From assembly GCA_001780385.1 (NCBI GenBank), contig MFGW01000236.1:1-10798 (forward strand): a stretch of DNA of 10,798 nt. The letters run 5' to 3'. Both the position numbers and the translations under genes were made by a program. The stretch comes from Candidatus Fischerbacteria bacterium RBG_13_37_8 (lineage in GTDB: Bacteria > Acidobacteriota > HRBIN11 > MFGW01). Of the stretch, positions 6,605 to 10,798 are shown piece after piece (position 1 is the first letter of the stretch; every line of letters begins with the position of its first letter). Below the pieces are notes generated by a model. It ran no database searches and was not told the DNA's origin. It was given only the letters and a program-made list of their open reading frames with translations.

Positions 6605-8995
6605 ATGTCAGCAAAAATATCCCAATCACCATTCTTGGATGTCAATAGTTTCGCCATCAAGGAAACACCAGCGGATACCAATTCCATTAATACCACAAAA
6701 TATCAGGCAACGCCTTTTTTATCAATGTACGAGACATTTGAGGGTGATGCTTCAACTGATCCAGCCACAGAAGAATGCATGGCTTTCCTTAATGAGCTTT
6801 ATGATGAAGAATTCGATCAAGCGCTCTTTGAGCTTGCATGTGAGGCTGTCCCTCTTTATGAAAATCAATTAACATACTCACGTGGTGATTTCGGCGCAAT
6901 AAATCAGGGAGCCGAGCGGATTCTCGAGCAGCATTTCGAGCCTCTTGCCAGAGAGGCTGAGAGAATGATGGAAGTTCTGGCAGAAAAACTATCTCAGTAT
7001 GATCCGAATGTCCTCACATCAGGAGAAATCGAGGCTGTTGTAGATCAGTATAGACCTTCGATTGAATTAAGTCCGGATTTCGATAATTTTATTGGATCGC
7101 TCAAAAAAGCATTTAAGAAGGTCGCTTCCAGGGCTGTGGATCTGGCAAAAAAGGGTGTTAGTGTTGCGACGACTCTCGGTCTAGGGCCTATCCTTGGAAA
7201 ACTGAAACCACTAATAAAGCCATTGCTTAAAAAGGTTCTGAACATTGCTATCAGCAAATTACCTAAACAGCTTCAACCCATGGCACACAAGCTTGCAGAA
7301 AAACTTCCCTTATTGCTGGAAGTCGAGCAGGATACTGATCTGGAGTCAGGAAATCCTTCAAGCCCTAGCATTTCGCAAATCCAATACGAGTTTAACCAGC
7401 AGGTTGCTGACATTCTATTCGCTCCCAGCGAAGTCGAACAAGAATTGGAGATTGCCGAAATTCTGACCGAAGCTAAAATGCCAATCGATTATTCGCTTAA
7501 CGAGCTTGATCGCGCTCGCTCTCAATTTGTGGACTCGCTTAGCAAGCTTAAGGAAGGGGAGGATCCAGCGCCCATTATTGAAAATTTCCTTCCCGCAATC
7601 CTGCCGGCTCTGCAATTGGGAATTAAACTAATAAGTCGCAAACGCGTAGTTGATTTCCTTGCAAAGCTTTTGGCTAAGCTAATTCAGAGATTCATTGGCC
7701 CGCAATATGCTCCTGCACTTTCCAAGGCGATTGTAGATGCTGGTTTACGACTCATCAGCTTGGAGGCTTCTCCGGAAGACGAGAAAGGCGCTGCAGGCTC
7801 AGTAGTAGCAGCAACCATCGAGGAAACTGTTCGCCGCGTTGCTGCTCTGCCAGATCATATATTGGACAACCAGGATCTCTTAGAAAGCTACGCTTTGCAA
7901 TCTTTTGAACAAGCAGCCACGTCGAATCTACCGCCTGTCCTTCCAGAAGAAGTATATCGCAGGCGCCCGGACCTTATCGAAGCAAAATCAGTCAGAGGCA
8001 CCTGGATCCCAATGCCATTGCGTAGTCCAAGGAAACGCTATAAAAAATATAGTCGAATCTTCCGATCCATACTTACACCGCACAAAGCTTCAGCTATCAT
8101 GTCATTTGGTGGCGCACCGCTGAGTGAGTTCCTGCAAGAACAACTCGGTTTTCTCCCCGGTGAGGATATCGAAGCGCAAGTTCACCTCTACGAAGCAATG
8201 CCGGGCACTATGCTTCCGGATGTAACCCAGCTTGAACAGAATATCCCCGGATTAGGATCAACTGGAGCTTATGTTCAATTGCACCCGCTCACTCAGCAAG
8301 CAGCAAGCACATTACTGGAGGAACCTGCGCTCGGTCGCGATGTAGATCCACATTACTTAGCTGGACCTTTCGCAACTGAGGTCGGGCAGAGATTCTACTA
8401 CCTGGAAATCCCAGGAAAGCGTCCTTTGATGACATCAGAACCTAGCGGACGGAGCGCGATACGGCACAAAACCCGGGTAATCCTGGTGCTTGACTTCCGC
8501 GGTAATCAGATCAGGCTTTCCTTGTACCTGAGCGAAATACGAGCTCAGGAAATAGCATTGAAACTGCGTCAACAAGAACATACTGGTGCGATCGCAGTGT
8601 ACCTTGGGAAAATTCTGGAGCGAGGATTGAATGCGGCTTTAAAAGGAGGATTTGGAAGCTTGAAAATAATTCACGAATCTGTTACTCCAGACCGATGGGC
8701 AAAGGCTCTCCAGCGTCTGCCCGTTTTTGTTACGCAGACTCTCCTCAGTCAATTACAACAATGGGTACTTAAAGAACTCCCCGCTTTCCTTCAGAAACAT
8801 TCACAGCAATTCATTTCTGCTGCGGAGCAACCAGTCGATGGAGTAACTCTTTTAATCACCATCGAAAATCCTACAGGATTAGCTGAGCTTCGTAAAGCTC
8901 TCAAATCCAAGGTGCTTTCGCTGAAAAAGTTGAAATTGTCTGACGCCATGCCAAACATAAATATTCGCATTGCTCCGGGGTATCAACATGAATGA
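6605..8995 (+). CDS. large uncharacterised protein with [ST]PFL motifs and hydrophobic helical blocks
   Basis: I do not recognise a named family for this 796-residue protein. It has no signal peptide. In order: a low-complexity N-terminus with two short copies of a motif, SPFL (8-11) and TPFL (36-39); an acidic helical region (about 57-150; FLNELYDEEFDQALFELA, then ERILEQHFEPLAREAERM); a strongly basic, hydrophobic block (166-235, 16 Lys/Arg against 2 Asp/Glu, with LGLGPILGKLKPLIKPLLKK); a second helical linker; another hydrophobic block (about 323-385; FLAKLLAKLIQRFIGPQYAP); and a mixed alpha/beta C-terminal half (about 440-796) with strand-like segments (VGQRFYYLEIPG, TRVILVLDF, IRLSLYLSE, VTLLITIENP). 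The two amphipathic blocks could insert into or lie on a membrane, or pack as a helical bundle. The gene opens a tight operon, overlapping the metallopeptidase-like gene by eight bases, so the two products probably act together. GC content is clearly higher than to the left (34 G+C among bases 7741-7800). Confidence 0.85.
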   Translation: MSAKISQSPFLDVNSFAIKETPADTNSINTTKYQATPFLSMYETFEGDASTDPATEECMAFLNELYDEEFDQALFELACEAVPLYENQLTYSRGDFGAINQGAERILEQHFEPLAREAERMMEVLAEKLSQYDPNVLTSGEIEAVVDQYRPSIELSPDFDNFIGSLKKAFKKVASRAVDLAKKGVSVATTLGLGPILGKLKPLIKPLLKKVLNIAISKLPKQLQPMAHKLAEKLPLLLEVEQDTDLESGNPSSPSISQIQYEFNQQVADILFAPSEVEQELEIAEILTEAKMPIDYSLNELDRARSQFVDSLSKLKEGEDPAPIIENFLPAILPALQLGIKLISRKRVVDFLAKLLAKLIQRFIGPQYAPALSKAIVDAGLRLISLEASPEDEKGAAGSVVAATIEETVRRVAALPDHILDNQDLLESYALQSFEQAATSNLPPVLPEEVYRRRPDLIEAKSVRGTWIPMPLRSPRKRYKKYSRIFRSILTPHKASAIMSFGGAPLSEFLQEQLGFLPGEDIEAQVHLYEAMPGTMLPDVTQLEQNIPGLGSTGAYVQLHPLTQQAASTLLEEPALGRDVDPHYLAGPFATEVGQRFYYLEIPGKRPLMTSEPSGRSAIRHKTRVILVLDFRGNQIRLSLYLSEIRAQEIALKLRQQEHTGAIAVYLGKILERGLNAALKGGFGSLKIIHESVTPDRWAKALQRLPVFVTQTLLSQLQQWVLKELPAFLQKHSQQFISAAEQPVDGVTLLITIENPTGLAELRKALKSKVLSLKKLKLSDAMPNINIRIAPGYQHE

Positions 8996-10250
8996 CCTGA
9001 AAATAGTCATAAGAGGACAACTTTCCTGCCAGGTAGCGCACTGGACTGCTGCCGTGTCTAGGCTCCAGAATATGGAAGCAATGGCTTCAGCAGGCGCTTG
9101 GAACAATCTTGAGCAATATCTCGGAGTGTCTATCAGGCAACATTTAATAGAAGTTGTCAATCATTTAAAACGCCAGGCAAACTTGTTGTATGCTGCTCTC
9201 GATGCTGCTTCATCTCTATCAGATCTCGAAGCTGTGCAGCGGCAACTTTTATTGTTTCGCAAGCAATATCTTCGTGCTGAGACGACGCTCGATTTTTACA
9301 GTGATGCAATCAATACCCGGACTAATCCGACTATTACAGGGCTACTGAAGGCTTGCGACATCCTTGCGTATCGCAGTATGGCTAATATTCTCGATCAACT
9401 TGGAAAAAAAATTCCGGTTGTTCTCACCTACCTGGATAAAGGATTAGGCGCTTCTATTCTCAAGGCAGGACTACGTTTATGGGACTTGATAAGTCAAAGC
9501 CCGGTTGCAGCCATTAAGATCGCCCGTCACAATCTACAGCGTCCTACTGCGATTATTCATGAAGCCGGTCATCAAGTCGCCCATATTACAAGCTGGGATA
9601 AAGAACTGGGCTCTGTTCTCAAGGAGGAATTAAAAAAAATATCAACAGACTTAGCTGAAGTTTGGGTAATCTGGGCTTCAGAGATCGCAGCAGATGCTTT
9701 CGCATTCGTCAATACCGGCTTTGCCAGCGTAGCCGCTTTACGTACCGTACTCGCTGGAGAGACAGACCTTGTTCTTCGGCATATTCCCGGCGATCCACAT
9801 CCGATCAGCTATATTCGGATTCTTCTTTGCATGGAAATGTGCCGGCAGAGCTACGGAAATGGACCCTGGGACGAATTAGCAATTGCCTGGACACATCAAT
9901 ACCCAATTAACAAAGCGATAACCGATACAGAATCGCTTATAAAAACATCGTTACCCTTGCTGCAAAATATTGCAGACATAATTCTGCATAAGCCTATGCA
10001 GGTTTTTCGAAGCCGAGCGCTCAGCTCACTCATTGATCCATCTCGAGTCAGCCCAAAGGCACTCGAAGAACTGGAACAAACACGTGGAATAGCTCTTTAT
10101 ACCTCGATGCACTGGATTTGGACGGAGGCTTTAAGACTTCTGGCGCTAACAGGCCTGCGCACCGAAATAATGCCAGAGCAAGCGACAGAGCTATGCAAGC
10201 AACAGGAAATCTGGATGATGAGACTCGGCGGAGCAATACAAGCAGCATAA
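8988..10250 (+). CDS. HEAGH zinc-metallopeptidase-like protein
   Basis: The product has 420 residues from the ATG at 8988. A TTG at 8970 is in frame, but the ATG follows CGGGG (8976-8980) and gives the usual short overlap with the upstream gene. The N-terminal 190 residues are helical, without a signal peptide. HEAGH (191-195) is the zincin signature: two zinc-binding histidines plus the catalytic glutamate. SEIAADAFAFV (231-241) follows about 37 residues later and can supply the third, acidic ligand (Glu232), as in gluzincins such as the IrrE/ImmA-like proteins. A further block, GDPHPISYIRILL (268-280), has a candidate substrate- or transition-state-binding histidine. The rest is helical and ends QTRGIALYTSMHWIWTEAL and beyond. 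I infer a cytoplasmic or delivered protease acting on, or with, the 796-residue protein; the substrate is unknown. No close named family is recognised. Confidence 0.82.
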   Translation: MNDLKIVIRGQLSCQVAHWTAAVSRLQNMEAMASAGAWNNLEQYLGVSIRQHLIEVVNHLKRQANLLYAALDAASSLSDLEAVQRQLLLFRKQYLRAETTLDFYSDAINTRTNPTITGLLKACDILAYRSMANILDQLGKKIPVVLTYLDKGLGASILKAGLRLWDLISQSPVAAIKIARHNLQRPTAIIHEAGHQVAHITSWDKELGSVLKEELKKISTDLAEVWVIWASEIAADAFAFVNTGFASVAALRTVLAGETDLVLRHIPGDPHPISYIRILLCMEMCRQSYGNGPWDELAIAWTHQYPINKAITDTESLIKTSLPLLQNIADIILHKPMQVFRSRALSSLIDPSRVSPKALEELEQTRGIALYTSMHWIWTEALRLLALTGLRTEIMPEQATELCKQQEIWMMRLGGAIQAA

Positions 10251-10273
10251 ATGAATTATAAGGAGGTATTATT

Positions 10274-10420
10274 ATGGCAGCAAATCCCAATAGTAAAGAT
10301 ATCGTGAAAGAGTTCAAATTCATCAAGTATGTATTGCAAGTACCAGAGTCACAAAAGCCTGAGATTGATGATGAAAGGAAGTGGTATCAAGTAGAAAAAC
10401 CACCTCAAGCAAAAAAATAA
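10274..10420 (+). CDS. 48-residue small protein of the cassette
   Basis: AAGGAGG (10260-10266), a seven-base gap and ATG at 10274 open a 48-codon frame ending in TAA at 10418-10420. The product starts MAANPNSKDIVKEFKFIKYV, has an acidic centre (PEIDDERKWYQVE) and a lysine-rich end. It has no signal peptide, transmembrane helix or cysteine pair. It lies 23 bases after the metallopeptidase-like gene and 39 bases before the next start, so it is almost surely co-transcribed. Its size fits a small structural subunit, adaptor, inhibitor of the protease, or a precursor peptide; nothing in the sequence chooses between these. The strong ribosome binding site argues that it is really translated. Confidence 0.65.
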   Translation: MAANPNSKDIVKEFKFIKYVLQVPESQKPEIDDERKWYQVEKPPQAKK

Positions 10421-10459
10421 TTACTAAAGCTAAGAAAGATAAAAAAGGAGGTATAAAAC

Positions 10460-10798
10460 ATGTTTAGACGCTTTGCAAGCAAAATCCCCAATGACGCTGA
10501 GCACTTGTTTAAAGAGCATCCTCTTGTGCTAGCAGCTTTAATGGAACTAGCCTGGGAAAATCGATTTTGGAATGACATGCAGGTAGGATCCCCGCACAAC
10601 AGAAGTGCTCTCGGCAAATACCCGTTTTTGCAAAATCTTTTAAGCTTTTGCAATAATGCCAAACTGCCACCACTTAATTATAATTACAAATTGCCAACAC
10701 TTGACCAGGATTATCAAAAACTAATAAATGATACAACCTTTTTCCATAAAGACCAATCACTTGTTCTTTGGGATCATTTGATCTATGCCTACATGATC
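10460..10798 (+). CDS. uncharacterised protein, 3' end beyond the window
   Basis: AAGGAGG (10445-10451), an eight-base gap and ATG at 10460 start a frame that stays open for 113 codons to the window edge. It begins MFRRFASKIPNDAEHLF and continues with helical segments rich in aromatic residues (LMELAWENRFWNDMQVG, YPFLQNLLSFCNN, LVLWDHLIYAYMI). No signal peptide or recognised motif is present. It shares the strand, spacing and SD strength of the three genes before it and is taken as the fourth member of the same operon. Its composition is AT-rich again (17 G+C among bases 10681-10740), unlike the two large genes upstream. Confidence 0.7.
   Translation, partial: MFRRFASKIPNDAEHLFKEHPLVLAALMELAWENRFWNDMQVGSPHNRSALGKYPFLQNLLSFCNNAKLPPLNYNYKLPTLDQDYQKLINDTTFFHKDQSLVLWDHLIYAYMI

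Noticed and set aside
6605..10250. Assignment of the cassette to a known extracellular contractile injection system
   Set aside because: No sheath, tube, baseplate or AAA ATPase gene is in the window, so this remains only one possible setting.
10405..10662. Minus-strand ORF of 85 codons across the start of the last gene
   Set aside because: It lies opposite a plus-strand frame with a strong ribosome site and operon spacing, has no ribosome site of its own and shows no family features.

Overview
The window looks like a piece of an AT-rich bacterial chromosome, probably with a Gram-negative-type envelope. It carries a lipoprotein-like signal peptide, Sec-type signal peptides on two secreted proteins, and a remnant of an AmpD-like peptidoglycan amidase. 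Strong Shine-Dalgarno sequences precede most genes. Two minus-strand starts instead sit where a near-consensus promoter predicts the first transcribed base, so leaderless mRNAs may be used beside SD-led ones. The secreted protein with a PPC-like domain followed by carboxypeptidase-regulatory-like repeats is of a kind seen in planctomycetes, deltaproteobacteria and candidate phyla. I cannot name the phylum from this sequence. No tRNA, rRNA, CRISPR array or complete mobile element is visible.

Left part (1-2725): a minus-strand gene enters from the left edge behind a very good promoter (59-87). On the plus strand follow a short HEAT-like protein (237-695), a ChaN/TraB/Tiki-like lipoprotein gene broken by a frameshift near 1203 (712-2291), and an AmpD-type amidase remnant (about 2288-2725). 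The amidase has lost both ends of its domain and carries an in-frame stop at 2408-2410.

Middle (2726-6604): an intact minus-strand gene encodes a secreted 613-residue protein, with a carbohydrate-binding-like beta-sandwich followed by a six-hairpin glycosidase-like domain. It diverges from a plus-strand gene for a secreted repeat protein. The 338-base gap between them holds one good sigma70-type promoter on each strand, a perfect 7-bp dyad and a six-codon leader ORF. The repeat-protein gene ends early through an apparent one-base deletion, and part of a third repeat remains out of frame after its stop. About 420 bases without a convincing gene follow, with one weak intrinsic terminator.

Right part (6605-10798): a tight plus-strand cassette of at least four genes, with no lesions and higher GC in its two large genes. 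The first encodes a 796-residue protein with two N-terminal [ST]PFL motifs and two hydrophobic, partly cationic helical stretches. The second encodes a 420-residue HEAGH zinc-metallopeptidase-like protein, and its start overlaps the end of the first. Then come a 48-residue small protein and a partial gene running off the edge, each behind its own AGGAGG. This cassette is the best candidate for an undescribed system. Its downstream part, which would say most about its role, lies outside the window.
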